The position numbers were made by a program, and so were the translations under genes. DNA of 64,000 nucleotides, taken from JAFEDN01 sp963795715 (GTDB taxonomy: Bacteria; Pseudomonadota; Gammaproteobacteria; Coxiellales; Coxiellaceae). The notes under the pieces are model-generated. The model was not told the DNA's origin, did no database searches, and saw only the letters and a list, made by a program, of their open reading frames with translations. Positions 23,738 through 34,136 of this stretch are shown here, piece by piece. Location of the stretch: the NCBI GenBank assembly GCA_963795715.1, contig CAWCIY010000002.1, positions 1,674,001 to 1,738,000 on the forward strand, written 5' to 3'. Numbering within the stretch: the stretch's first letter is position 1; every line of letters begins with the position of its first letter.

Positions 23738-26700
23738 ATGCCACTCAGCATTTCTTGATCTTTTGCTCCATCTTCAGCTTTCTGCTTTTGATTTTCTATA
23801 TTTTCTACTAGCTTATTCAAGCATGGATTCAAATGAGCTTTTTTCTGAGTAATTTCCCCATACACGCATTTATAATAGTTAACAGGTTTATCCGGGATCT
23901 TATAACCTTCCAAAATCTGAGATTGTCCAGGGCTCGGAAAAGTTAAGCCATCCATCTTATTGCTGTCCAACTCAGTTAAACGAGAGCGATCATTAACTCC
24001 AGCCTGACGAAGTGTTTGAAAAAATTGTTCAGTTGAAATAAGATCGCAAGCTTTATACTTATAAGATTGCTCCTTGGGAAATAGATCTTTAATATCGTGA
24101 CATTCACCATCATATTTAATCTCCTTACCATTGCTTTTAATCTCTGTAGCAAACCATTTCTGACCATTGAATTTCCAAAGACGAATATTATCCATACTGT
24201 CCTTAATTAAAATAGGACGCGTTTCATTTTCCAACGATTTCATTTTTTCGTTTGAAAGAGTTTTATCATTAAGGGACATCAAAATAAGATCATTGCCGTT
24301 CCAGTGTTTAAACCTAGAATTCCCCCAAATATAAGTTTTCTCTCCCTGACGCAGAATGACGGGATAATGTTTTCCATTAACTACAGAAGCTTTTTGAGCA
24401 ATAGCAACTAAATCTTTTGCACCAGATTTAGCACTGGTTAATACTAAATCATAGCCTGCAGTTCCCTTTCCTTGCGCATGCAGTAAAGCTCTTAGGCGTT
24501 TAAACATGTTTAAGACTTCGAGAGCTGAATGTTCAATTCCTATAATTCGCTCATGTCTATCAAAAGATTCATCCGTTTCATCATACTTTTCAAACATATC
24601 ATTTTCATTCAATAATATTTGTTGTTGTTGGGTTCCTGTTGAATCAATTTGTTTTTCTTCTTCCAATACTTCCTTCGAATCAATATGTTCTCTATTATTT
24701 GCCAATCCTAGTGACGGGTTTAGGTGATCCCGGGGGCTCTTGAACGCTAGTTGAGGCGGAGACCCTCCATACTGCAATTCGCTTTTATATTTAAAGGTAG
24801 AAAACTTAGCCATCATTAAATTTTTAAAAATTTCTATGGCAACGGAACAAGTTCCATTTTTATTTTTAAATATGGATTTAATGGCTTGATTGATATAATC
24901 AATATCACTAAATATCGATGCATTATCTCTCTTGGATTTGAAATAATGTGAGGTTAGATTTGCTCCTCTCAGTACGCTACGCCATATTTTTTCCTGCTCT
25001 GGGTTTTCCAATTTAACATCCCACAATAAATTAATAAAACCGTAAATAACTTCTTTACTATGGTGAATGACTGTAGAAAGTTCTATCAAATTCTTTTGAA
25101 TCTCTTCATTTACTTTCCTCAGATCCGTACCTTCAAATTCGGCTCTCACTTGCTCTGAAACGTAATCACCATTATCTAACTCTGATCGCTTATTAGCTAT
25201 TCCTTGATTCAAACGTTTAGAAAACTCTTTCATAATTGGAGAAACCGCGCCACTCTGATCATCTTTCCATTTTAAAAATTCCTCTATCGTGTCGCTCAGT
25301 TCACGAGCTCCTACTCCATCCACAATGCGGCATTCATCTTCCTTATCAAATTTAATTATTTTACCACAGAATGTTGTAATTTCTGTCTCTCTAGCGTTTG
25401 ATGACTTATCCTTCCATCCTAAAGCTTCCATCCATGCCTCCGTAGTTGTTTGTTCCATCACCATACTTTGAATCACTGGAGCAATTAGGGCATTGATTTC
25501 TGCTCTAGCTCGGTTGTTTCGCAACTCAGCACGCTCTATAACTAATTTATTGAGTTTACTCCGATACTGAGTTTCTAACTGAGTTTGCCGGCCCTCTATT
25601 GCACCTTTCGGATTTATCCTGACTAACCAAGCCAAAGTACTTTCATTTAGATTTTTGAAAACCATTGGCTTATGTACTGCCATCTCTTGCACCTTTAAGA
25701 TTAACCAAAGACATATATCTTTAAAATACAAATCTTCCTCAACACATGACATATCAAAATCAGGGCCTTGCTTGTGAATGGCAGCATCACGGCTTTCTTT
25801 GTCAGGGTACAAAAATGCTTTGGGGCTAACAACATATTCGCTCTGGTCAAAGCATTTATTAATTAAAGTTTTAACAGGTTTACCCACTTCTCCTACAGCC
25901 GGATCATTAGCAGATTCATATAGAGCTTTCACAATTTCAAGAATAGCTGAATTGGCTATCTTAAAGTTAATGACTTTAGCTGATTTTTTTTCATCAGATT
26001 CATCTTTTTCTAGTAATTTAAAAGCATCCTCATCCGTCATTTTACCGCGGCGGGCTTGTGAAGGTGATTCTTTCATTTCATCGGACTTTACCTTCACAGA
26101 AGGAGAAAATAATGACGGCCCCGACCGATGTTCTTGTATTTTTTTGACTTCAGGGGTTGCCACAGGTTTTTTGGGATTTATAGCCTCATTAATGGCAGTT
26201 TCTAAGAACTTAGATTTGGGATTTAAAAGAAATGTTTTAGCTTCTTGATTGGCTCTATCCAAATTAACTTCAGCCAACTCACCAAATTTATCTTTCATGG
26301 TAGCAGTTATAACGTCAATTTCTCCACGAAAATCTTCAAAGCTCCTCTCATCCTTTGTGATATTTTTTTTAGTTATATTAAGAAGATTTCCCCAATTCTG
26401 ACGTAACTTTATGACTAAATCTTCACAATTTGTCAAGCGTAGATGGAATTGTAATTCCTCTAACTTAGTTATCACAGAATCATATTGATCGATTAACTCA
26501 AGAAGATTTTTTCTATGAGATTCCCAAGTGGTTACATTTTTTTCATCAATGTCGGGAAGTTGAGCTATCAAAGTCGTAAATAAACTTTGATATTCAGCCA
26601 ATTTACTTTGAATTTTGACAGACAGAGAATCAAAATAATAAGAAACATAGCCAATAAATTGGGCTTCTGGAATTACCTGGGTTTCTTCTTTTTGATCTAA

Positions 26701-29700
26701 GCCAGAGAATTTAATTTCTACGGTTGGCGGGCTCTGGCCTTGCAAAAGTTTTGCATTATCTATCCACGAGCTTAATGTTAATCCTTTATCATCTGTAACA
26801 ATTGAACCTAATTTAATTTCAGATAAAACTAAAATCTGATTAATGTCTTCACCAGTTGTCATCTTCAATTCTTCAAATCTCTCTTCGAATATTTTGATCT
26901 GGTCTTGAATAGACGTAAGTAATGAATTAATTTCTGCATTTGCCAATTTTTCTTCTTCCACAGGAGTAAGTACCTCCGATACTGATACTTTGGAATCACT
27001 CTGCGGGGTAGAACGCAGTGAACTTTTGGTCTCTGGAATTATGCTAATACTGGAGTATTCGGATTTAGATGGCTCCGGTCCATTCTCAGAGGAAATTGGC
27101 ATTAATAGTTCAGCTTCAATCCTTTTATCGAATTGTGTAGTTAACGACGGATCTGATACCACTTGTTTCAATTTTGAAGCCAATTTTGGATTTTCATTTT
27201 CAACAGATTCCACGATATCGCCGGCTCGCTCGGGATTCGTAGATAAAATTCTTAATTGGCTCTCAACCATATCTTTTTCTTTATTTACTACGGCAGATTG
27301 AGTTTCATCAATAAGTTTTTTTAATTTCTCAGCAGAGTTGGACAAATTTTTGTAATATGAAATTTCTTTTTCATATCCTTTAAGGAATGCATCAGAATCA
27401 AAAAAATTGGATTTTTTACTTGAAATATGCTTTATTAACAGATCTAAATTTTTATTTAGGATTAAAAAATTTTCAATATAGTTTGACAGTGATTCAAGCG
27501 TATTGAGATCTTTCAAGTTACCCTCAGAGCCTGTTGCTAGGTTAATTTTGTCACTTAATTCATCTATTTCCTTCAACACGCATTTAAAAACATGATTTGC
27601 GTGGTTGCCATAAAAAGATGCTAGTTCTTTAGTTTCGGTACTGTTAACAGCAACAATTGCTAGAGGACCCCTTAATTTCGAGTTTAAACTGAACTCCTGA
27701 GAATAAATTGGCCTCAGCCACTCAGAAGTGTTTTCTTCAGTTTTTCTAGGAAAAGACGTAACAATGCTACTTATTTCAAAAGCTTGTACTTCTTTTTCTA
27801 CTTGAGCATTATCCATTTTTTTATGTGGATCAATTCCTAATATTACATGAGATTCAATTCCTAATTTTCTAAAAATGTTTGCCTTTTCATTGCTTAATTC
27901 ATTTCTAAAGTCCTTAATTAACAGTTTAAAGTTTTCAGAACTTTCATTAATAGCGATCGCATTACTTTCCATTTGATTTAAAATTAATTCTATATTGTTA
28001 ATTACAATTTTAATAACTTCTGGGTTTGGGTTTTCTCCAGAACGCAAAAGTTTCAGCTCATTTAAGGCTTGACGAACACAAAAACATGATGCTGCTTTAT
28101 ATACATTTGCCTCACTATCTTTAAATAAATGTCTACCCCAACTAGAAAATTGATGTTTAATTAAAACTAATTTCAATGGGTCGGATATGCCTTTTATTTC
28201 CTCAAGTTTTATTTCTACCTTAAGACTATTGGAAATGTCATTTTTTGCATGGGGATATTTATCATTCAGCTTAAGCTCTTGAAAAAGTCCGCTATAATAG
28301 CTTTCATTATTATTTATCTGCTTTACTTCAGTGGATGAGGAAATGAAGCTTCCAAAAAAACTGGCGCTTAGATTGGAAGCCATAGAGTTAACTAGCTTTG
28401 AAATACTCGCCAATGTTTTAGAAACCATAGAAACTACGGTATTTTTATGCGAAAGAAAAGCAAAATTTTCAGGGTCAGTGCATTCTTCCTTAAGCAGTTT
28501 TTTGTTATTTTCATTTATTTGTTGTTGACATTTGTCATAAAATTGAGAGACAGTCTTCAAATGGTCAAATATATCGTCTTGTGAACGTTGGGGTTTAAAT
28601 GTTAAAATTTGAGTTCTTATCTCTCTAGTAGAAGTCTTTACATCTTCGATCACTTTCTGACGTGATGATGGACTGGATAAGTAAATTTGATCCCCTTGTA
28701 ATTTTTTTCCCTTTCTATCCAATTCATCTAAATAACGAATTAATTCTTGACCTCTTTTTTCTAATTGCTCAATATCAGCTACTAACTTTTTTGTCTCATT
28801 AATTTCTGCTTCTATTACTTCCTCTATCTTACTGATTTCGGTTTCATCCTGAAAACTATAGAGTTCCTTGAGATGCTCATTTTGTTCTTGGAGCTCTATA
28901 CTTATACAGTCGCTTAATGAGTTCAATGCAGTTTTTGAACTCAGATCTTTAACTTCATCAATGCTCGTTCTAATCCGCTTAATCTCTTTGAATCCATCAT
29001 CTACTGCAGCTACTTTATCTAGAACTGAATCATAATAGGGGTGTAGTTTGTCAACTTGATCGTAGGCTTTCTCAGTTGATTCTACTAAAGTCTGCAATCT
29101 AACGGATTCAAAACCTGTTGATTCCGTCCGCATCAATCTGATAACTTTATCTGCAGCTATACGTACTTTATTTAAGCGTTCATTTCTGATTTCACTGTGA
29201 GGTAAATCTGAAGGTTGTTGCAACGCAAATTTTTTCAATGATTCATATTTTTTTAATAAATAATCGCCTTTTTTCTCTAGAGATAAACTCCTATGTGTTA
29301 AATCCTTTATTTCATTTATTTTCTCTTCGATATCTTTTAACTCTTGATCCAACTCCCCAGGTTTCAAACCGGCAACCAAACTTTGTTTAAACTCCCAACC
29401 AGTTAATTCTCTTGACAAATTTTGGTTTTTTACTTCACCTTTACTCTCAAAAAAAGAATCTAATACACTATTTTGCTCTTTAAGCGTTCTTAAAACTGTA
29501 GGTTCCAGTAAATTTAAAGCCGCAGAATATTTTTTCGGTTCTTTTTGCTCTTTTGGTTCACTAGTAGCTATTTTAGATTCCGTAAATTCTTTTTTAATTT
29601 CATTTAAACTTTTTTGAAGAGCTATTATGCCAGCTATCCATTTTTCTTTATTTTTTTGGTATCTCTTTGATTTATGATCAACCATTCCAGTTACAAAGTC

Positions 29701-30291
29701 ATCCAAAGTAGAATTATGATTATAGGAGCCTTTAAATGTATTTACCCGATCTTTTATATCTTTAGTATCTTTAGGTAAATAAAGAGTGCTTTCGTTTCTG
29801 AATAAAAAATAGGTACTGACCCATTGATCGATTGCCAAGGGCATTTTATCCGCTGGGATATTTGACTTAAGAGTTGCAAGTAAAATTTTTAACAAGGTAC
29901 GATAGGTAGGATCGAGTTTTCTTTGTAAATGATTTTCAATATTTTCCTTTAATTCTTCATATCCCGATGGAACATCGTTTTTGAGTTGCTGAGCCTGTCC
30001 GCGTTGTAAAACTCCCCGCAAATATGACTGGCCGAACCACCCCGTATTATCATCAAAAGTCGTGGCAATAGCTTGAAATAAAATGTTTTTTTCAGAATTT
30101 GTAAATTCCCCACCGGCGTAACTAAGACTGACTGCTGCTTGCGCAATTCGATAGGAATTATGTTTATTATGCCCCCCTTTTCCCAATAAACCTTCTTTGG
30201 CCTCTACATATTCTTTTATTGCCTTTATTTGGCTTGGTATTAGAGGATTTGCATCAAATTCCTGAATTTTTTTATCATCTATTCTGCTCAT
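23689..30291 (-). CDS. Giant 2200-residue coiled-coil protein, candidate effector
   Basis: No recognised family. The ATG at 30291 has a GGGTG Shine-Dalgarno 8-12 bases upstream. The protein is hydrophilic and mostly helical, with many heptad-like Glu/Lys/Leu stretches (for example KELVADIEQLEKRGQELIRY) over residues about 250-1400. There is no signal peptide and no clear membrane helix, except a small uncharged stretch SNLSASFFGSFISS. Around residue 1950-2150 a more globular region appears (HYPVILRQGEKTYIWG, IRLWKFNGQKWFATEI), which reads like a beta-rich recognition or enzymatic domain; I cannot name it. Such giant proteins without export signals are common among Dot/Icm-type substrates. The C-terminus may be frameshifted. 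Confidence 0.85.
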   Translation of the reverse strand: MSRIDDKKIQEFDANPLIPSQIKAIKEYVEAKEGLLGKGGHNKHNSYRIAQAAVSLSYAGGEFTNSEKNILFQAIATTFDDNTGWFGQSYLRGVLQRGQAQQLKNDVPSGYEELKENIENHLQRKLDPTYRTLLKILLATLKSNIPADKMPLAIDQWVSTYFLFRNESTLYLPKDTKDIKDRVNTFKGSYNHNSTLDDFVTGMVDHKSKRYQKNKEKWIAGIIALQKSLNEIKKEFTESKIATSEPKEQKEPKKYSAALNLLEPTVLRTLKEQNSVLDSFFESKGEVKNQNLSRELTGWEFKQSLVAGLKPGELDQELKDIEEKINEIKDLTHRSLSLEKKGDYLLKKYESLKKFALQQPSDLPHSEIRNERLNKVRIAADKVIRLMRTESTGFESVRLQTLVESTEKAYDQVDKLHPYYDSVLDKVAAVDDGFKEIKRIRTSIDEVKDLSSKTALNSLSDCISIELQEQNEHLKELYSFQDETEISKIEEVIEAEINETKKLVADIEQLEKRGQELIRYLDELDRKGKKLQGDQIYLSSPSSRQKVIEDVKTSTREIRTQILTFKPQRSQDDIFDHLKTVSQFYDKCQQQINENNKKLLKEECTDPENFAFLSHKNTVVSMVSKTLASISKLVNSMASNLSASFFGSFISSSTEVKQINNNESYYSGLFQELKLNDKYPHAKNDISNSLKVEIKLEEIKGISDPLKLVLIKHQFSSWGRHLFKDSEANVYKAASCFCVRQALNELKLLRSGENPNPEVIKIVINNIELILNQMESNAIAINESSENFKLLIKDFRNELSNEKANIFRKLGIESHVILGIDPHKKMDNAQVEKEVQAFEISSIVTSFPRKTEENTSEWLRPIYSQEFSLNSKLRGPLAIVAVNSTETKELASFYGNHANHVFKCVLKEIDELSDKINLATGSEGNLKDLNTLESLSNYIENFLILNKNLDLLIKHISSKKSNFFDSDAFLKGYEKEISYYKNLSNSAEKLKKLIDETQSAVVNKEKDMVESQLRILSTNPERAGDIVESVENENPKLASKLKQVVSDPSLTTQFDKRIEAELLMPISSENGPEPSKSEYSSISIIPETKSSLRSTPQSDSKVSVSEVLTPVEEEKLANAEINSLLTSIQDQIKIFEERFEELKMTTGEDINQILVLSEIKLGSIVTDDKGLTLSSWIDNAKLLQGQSPPTVEIKFSGLDQKEETQVIPEAQFIGYVSYYFDSLSVKIQSKLAEYQSLFTTLIAQLPDIDEKNVTTWESHRKNLLELIDQYDSVITKLEELQFHLRLTNCEDLVIKLRQNWGNLLNITKKNITKDERSFEDFRGEIDVITATMKDKFGELAEVNLDRANQEAKTFLLNPKSKFLETAINEAINPKKPVATPEVKKIQEHRSGPSLFSPSVKVKSDEMKESPSQARRGKMTDEDAFKLLEKDESDEKKSAKVINFKIANSAILEIVKALYESANDPAVGEVGKPVKTLINKCFDQSEYVVSPKAFLYPDKESRDAAIHKQGPDFDMSCVEEDLYFKDICLWLILKVQEMAVHKPMVFKNLNESTLAWLVRINPKGAIEGRQTQLETQYRSKLNKLVIERAELRNNRARAEINALIAPVIQSMVMEQTTTEAWMEALGWKDKSSNARETEITTFCGKIIKFDKEDECRIVDGVGARELSDTIEEFLKWKDDQSGAVSPIMKEFSKRLNQGIANKRSELDNGDYVSEQVRAEFEGTDLRKVNEEIQKNLIELSTVIHHSKEVIYGFINLLWDVKLENPEQEKIWRSVLRGANLTSHYFKSKRDNASIFSDIDYINQAIKSIFKNKNGTCSVAIEIFKNLMMAKFSTFKYKSELQYGGSPPQLAFKSPRDHLNPSLGLANNREHIDSKEVLEEEKQIDSTGTQQQQILLNENDMFEKYDETDESFDRHERIIGIEHSALEVLNMFKRLRALLHAQGKGTAGYDLVLTSAKSGAKDLVAIAQKASVVNGKHYPVILRQGEKTYIWGNSRFKHWNGNDLILMSLNDKTLSNEKMKSLENETRPILIKDSMDNIRLWKFNGQKWFATEIKSNGKEIKYDGECHDIKDLFPKEQSYKYKACDLISTEQFFQTLRQAGVNDRSRLTELDSNKMDGLTFPSPGQSQILEGYKIPDKPVNYYKCVYGEITQKKAHLNPCLNKLVENIENQKQKAEDGAKDQEMLSGMKILTGTLWKIGLTRL

Positions 30292-30483
30292 TATTTACAC
30301 CCTTTATTTGAATGGCTTTTGTTTACTGTTTTCACTTAGTACTTGATTACAAGATTTATTTTACAGTATTAAAATTAAACAAATATTAAGGCTAGACAGG
30401 ATAAAATATCGGCGGTTTTGAGGGATTTCTGGCAGGATCTGATATGGATTTAATAAAAAGAATTATTTTGATACTATAAGTCC

Positions 30484-31013
30484 ATGAATAAGCCTTCTTT
30501 AAGCTACAAACAAGCCGGCGTCGACATCGAACAGGCCGACGCCCTGGTCCACGACATCTACCGTATCGCCGCCCACACCCGCAGACCTGGGGGGCTGGGC
30601 AATATCGGCAGTTTTGGTGCCCTGCCCTTTTTGAGATTCCAGCCAAATATCGCCACCCTATCCTGGTTTCAGGCACGGATGGAGTCGGCACCAAGCTCAA
30701 ATTGGCCATCGAAATGAACAAACACGACACCATCGGCATCGATCTAGTGGCCATGTGTGTCAATGATGTCGCTTGCCTAGGGGCAGAACCTTTATTCTTC
30801 TTAGATTATTTTGCTACCGACAAACTCAATTCCGCTCAGGCCTTGGAGATTTTGACCGGCATCGGCAAAGGCTGTGAACTGGCCGGCGCGGCTTTAATCG
30901 GCGGCGAAACCGCGGAAATGCCAGGCATGTATCATGGCGAAGATTACGATTTGGCCGGTTTTTGCGTGGGAGTAGTGGAGAAAAGCCAAATAATCGGGCA
31001 GTCAGGTGCAAAA
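30484..31013 (+). pseudogene. purM: Truncated, frameshifted purM copy
   Basis: Starts MNKPSLSYKQAGVDIEQADALV and matches the intact purM at 31929 over about 530 bp with high DNA similarity. There is a frameshift near 30625 (GALPFLRF in place of GALFEIPAKYR). It resumes with EMNKHDTIGIDLVAMCVNDV and stops matching after VVEKSQII. The last 40% of the gene is absent. It lies upstream of a broken Rpn gene. No function is expected. Confidence 0.88.
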
Positions 31014-31095
31014 GAGTATGGCGTGGTCATCAGGGAGTTTTTTGGACGATAAAAATAGCTGCCGATAAGGGTTCAAGCAGTAGTGCAGTGGCGTA

Positions 31096-31766
31096 TTAGT
31101 CAATAAACACATCAACTAAGCTCTTAGCGTCCAACACGCGATCGCCCCACAGCAATAATTGTTGATCGTCCGCTTTGGCCAGACATTCCTGATAGTGGGG
31201 AGATAGCGGCCCGAACCGGCGTTGTAATTGACGCAATAAAAGCCCTCGCTCTCCTTCTTTCAGCCCACTTTCATAAAAACCGGTAATCAGCGTTCTTTCC
31301 GTGCTTACGGCGTCCCAATATCTATCATAAGTTTCCAACTGTTCCGGGGTATATCCGGCTTCTTCCGCTAGACTTAACGCCTCTTTAATTTCCGGCGCCT
31401 CTAGCCACTCCTCAGAAACCGTTTGCGTCTTTTCATTGATTTCCGACATAAACCGTAACCATAATACCTTTAATTTTTTCTCTCGATAGGTCTTGCTCTT
31501 GAATTTCGGCAATTCGATAAATACCAGTTGCAGGTCTTTAATTTCAATCGCCGGTTTTTGCACATTGACGATTTTGTAATGGTGATACCAATGATCAGGG
31601 TCAGGATCGAATTCGCTGGCGATCAGCCCTAAGCCATACACCGGTTTTAGCAGATGATACTGTTCGCCCTTTTGTATGAGTTTAAAAAACTTTTTAATAA
31701 ATCAGGATGTTCACCAAAGATTTTTTTGAACACCACCTTGACTTTTGGGTCTAAATAACGAGGCAT
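31096..31766 (-). pseudogene. Rpn-family nuclease with internal deletion
   Basis: It starts at 31766 with MPRYLDPKVKVVFKKIFGEH, reads SFLN, then jumps near 31680 into a different frame at QKGEQYHLLKPVYGLGLI and continues intact to 31096. About 75 residues including the nuclease core (D...C-D...EMQ) are missing. The C-terminal half has the family tail (LLLRQLQRRFGPLSPHY, DAKSLVDVFID) that the copy at 21427 lacks. It sits between the partial and intact purM. Confidence 0.85.
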
Positions 31767-31928
31767 CGTATTTCTCTCTTAAACTTTGCATATAACACTC
31801 AGCATAGCCTCTTTTTATTCTCTCCGGCTAGTGCTAGAACGGTAATGCGCAGGCTATCTCTTAAGTAGAGGCTGCCAAAATCTTTAAAATTTGTTAAACT
31901 GGCCTGCTTAACAATTGTGATAAGCTTT

Positions 31929-32963
31929 ATGGAAAAAACCTCTTTAACCTACAAACAAGCCGGCGTCGACATTGAGCGGGCTGACGCACTAGTTGACGAC
32001 ATCTGTCGCATCGCTGCCCGTACCCGGCGTCCTGGGGTGCTGGGCAATATCGGCAGTTTCGGCGCCTTGTTTGAAATTCCCGCTAAATATCGCCACCCTA
32101 TTCTCGTTTCCGGAACAGACGGGGTCGGCACCAAGCTCAAACTAGCCATCGAAATGAACAAGCACGACACCATCGGCATCGATTTAGTGGCCATGTGCGT
32201 GAATGATGTCGCTTGCTTGGGCGCAGAGCCATTATTCTTCTTAGATTACTTCGCCACTGGCAAACTCAATTCCACCCAAGCCTTGGAGATTTTGACCGGC
32301 ATCGGCAAAGGTTGTGAACTGGCCGGCGCGGCTTTGATCGGCGGCGAAACTGCGGAAATGCCAGGCATGTATCATGGCGAAGATTACGATTTGGCCGGTT
32401 TTTGCGTCGGTGTGGTGGAAAAAAACCAAATAATCGATGGCAGTCAGGTGCAAGTGGGAGACACCCTTATTGCACTGCCCTCTTCCGGGCCTCATTCCAA
32501 CGGCTATTCCCTAATCCGAAAAGTGCTGGCGCAAACTCAAGCCCGGTTGGACACGCCCTTTGAAAATAGCACTCTGGGTGAGGTGTTACTCACGCCTACC
32601 CGTATTTATATTCCTGCTTTACAAGCCTTGCAACAAGACTTATCGGTCCACGCCATTGCCCATATTACCGGCGGTGGTTTAATTGACAATGTTCCTCGAG
32701 TTTTGCCGGAATATACAAAAGCGGTGATTCAGTTACAAAGTTGGCAGCGGCCTGGCATCTTCGATTGGCTGCAGCAGCAAGGCGGCATTGAGGCTACAGA
32801 AATGTATCGAGCTTTTAACAATGGCGTCGGCTTGGTGATTGTCGTTAATAACCAAGATGTGGCCAAAGCGTTCCAAGTTTTGACAGCCGCTGGAGAAAAA
32901 CCCTGGATCTTGGGCCAAATAGAAGCCAACACCGAAGCAGTCCCTTGTGTTGAATTGTTGTGA
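31929..32963 (+). CDS. purM: PurM, phosphoribosylformylglycinamidine cyclo-ligase
   Basis: AIR synthetase of purine synthesis. 344 residues, normal length, starting MEKTSLTYKQAGVDIERAD. Hallmarks are SGTDGVGTKLKLA, GIDLVAMCVNDVACLGAEPLFFLDY, CELAGAALIGGETAEMPGMY and HITGGGLIDNVPRVLP. I use the ATG at 31929 in place of a GTG twelve bases earlier. Followed at once by purN (TGAATG), forming a purMN operon as in many gammaproteobacteria. Confidence 0.96.
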   Translation: MEKTSLTYKQAGVDIERADALVDDICRIAARTRRPGVLGNIGSFGALFEIPAKYRHPILVSGTDGVGTKLKLAIEMNKHDTIGIDLVAMCVNDVACLGAEPLFFLDYFATGKLNSTQALEILTGIGKGCELAGAALIGGETAEMPGMYHGEDYDLAGFCVGVVEKNQIIDGSQVQVGDTLIALPSSGPHSNGYSLIRKVLAQTQARLDTPFENSTLGEVLLTPTRIYIPALQALQQDLSVHAIAHITGGGLIDNVPRVLPEYTKAVIQLQSWQRPGIFDWLQQQGGIEATEMYRAFNNGVGLVIVVNNQDVAKAFQVLTAAGEKPWILGQIEANTEAVPCVELL

Positions 32964-33566
32964 ATGGGTATGATCGCGCCAAAATTGCCTATTGTCGTCC
33001 TTATTTCCGGGCTTGGCTCAAATCTACAAGCCATTATCGATGCCACTCATCACGGCTTGCCGGTAGAAATTCGCGCGGTGATCAGCAACCGAAGTGATGC
33101 TTACGGCTTGGAACGCGCCCAGCAGAATGGAATACCCAGTTATGCTCTGGCTCATAGCCGTTTCCCAGATCGGCAGGCATTTGAGGCTGAGTTGCGCAAA
33201 CTCATTGACCAGTATCAACCACAACTGGTGGTGTTAGCCGGTTTTATGCGCAAATTAACTCCCGATTTCGTAAAACAGTATCCCGGACGGATCATCAATA
33301 TCCACCCTTCCCTGCTACCCAAATACCCTGGCCTTCATACCCATCGGCAAGTGTTGGAAAACCGGGACGCATTGCATGGCGTCACCATTCATTACGTCAC
33401 TGAAGAAATCGATGCAGGACCGATTATTATCCAGAAAAGCCTGCCGGTTGGCCCTAATGACACTGAGGAAACTTTACGACAAAGGATCCATGTCTTAGAA
33501 CACCAGCTTTATCCAGAGGTCTTAGCCTGGTTTGCTGAAGGCAAGATCAAGCTGCCCCAATTATAA
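32964..33566 (+). CDS. purN: PurN, phosphoribosylglycinamide formyltransferase
   Basis: Transfers formyl from 10-formyl-THF to GAR. 200 residues. Visible signatures are VLISGLGSNLQAIIDA, the catalytic NIHPSLLPKYPGLHTH (Asn and His) and VTEEIDAGPIIIQ (catalytic Asp). The start is directly after the purM stop; the second Met at codon 3 is an alternative. No damage. Confidence 0.96.
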   Translation: MGMIAPKLPIVVLISGLGSNLQAIIDATHHGLPVEIRAVISNRSDAYGLERAQQNGIPSYALAHSRFPDRQAFEAELRKLIDQYQPQLVVLAGFMRKLTPDFVKQYPGRIINIHPSLLPKYPGLHTHRQVLENRDALHGVTIHYVTEEIDAGPIIIQKSLPVGPNDTEETLRQRIHVLEHQLYPEVLAWFAEGKIKLPQL

Positions 33567-33664
33567 GCATCATTGCGAGAAACTCACAACGAAACTTTCA
33601 CCTTGAAATTACTCTAAAATTATTTCATAATTATTACATCTATTGCTTCCAGCGGGTTAACTCC

Positions 33665-33994
33665 ATGGTAAAGTCTGAACTGATTCAAAAACTAGCTAAT
33701 CAACAAAGAACACTGCTCTTGAAAGATATTGAGGTCGCAGTGAACCATATGTTGGATAAAATGTCGGATAGCTTGTGTAAAGGAGATCGCATTGAAATCC
33801 GCGGTTTTGGAAGTTTTGCGCCCAGATTCAGGCCCCCTCGCCGGGCACACAACCCACGCACAGGTGAGCGCGTTTTTACCAATGCCAAATATACTCCCCA
33901 TTTTAAACCTGGCAAAGAAATGCGCGAACGTGTAGATCAAAGTAAAGCCACTATTCCTTTGAAGGAAGACACTTCTCAAGACGACGACGAATAA
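33665..33994 (+). CDS. ihfB: IHF beta subunit (HU/IHF DNA-bending protein)
   Basis: 109 residues starting MVKSELIQKLANQQ, then RIEIRGFGSFAPRFRPPRRAHNPRTGERV with the minor-groove-intercalating Pro in NPRTG, and HFKPGKEMRERV. This matches the beta rather than the alpha IHF subunit. An acidic tail (SQDDDE) extends about 12 residues beyond typical length. It stands alone, about 100 bases after purN; in many relatives it follows rpsA, which is not here. Confidence 0.92.
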   Translation: MVKSELIQKLANQQRTLLLKDIEVAVNHMLDKMSDSLCKGDRIEIRGFGSFAPRFRPPRRAHNPRTGERVFTNAKYTPHFKPGKEMRERVDQSKATIPLKEDTSQDDDE

Positions 33995-34038
33995 AAATAA
34001 ATTAAAGTCTAGAACCCTAATAGCTCAATGACGAAATG

Positions 34039-34101
34039 TTGTTTTCCTCTTAAAAAAGATTATACTATCTAAACGCGACACCCGAGTAGAATACACTCGG
34101 G
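34039..34101 (+). promoter_or_regulatory. Promoter with hairpin leader for the 34137 ORF
   Basis: TTGTTT (34039-34044), 16 bases, TATACT (34061-34066) is a good sigma-70 promoter. About 15 bases after the expected start lies a perfect hairpin CCCGAGT-N7-ACTCGGG (34081-34101), followed by AGGAAT about 10 bases before ATG 34137. Confidence 0.55.
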
Positions 34102-34136
34102 AGCCGCTAACCACATTAACAACAGGAATTGTTAAC

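Noticed and set aside
30392..30763. 123-codon minus-strand frame
   Set aside because: Antisense to the partial purM copy; Cys/Arg-rich composition typical of shadows.
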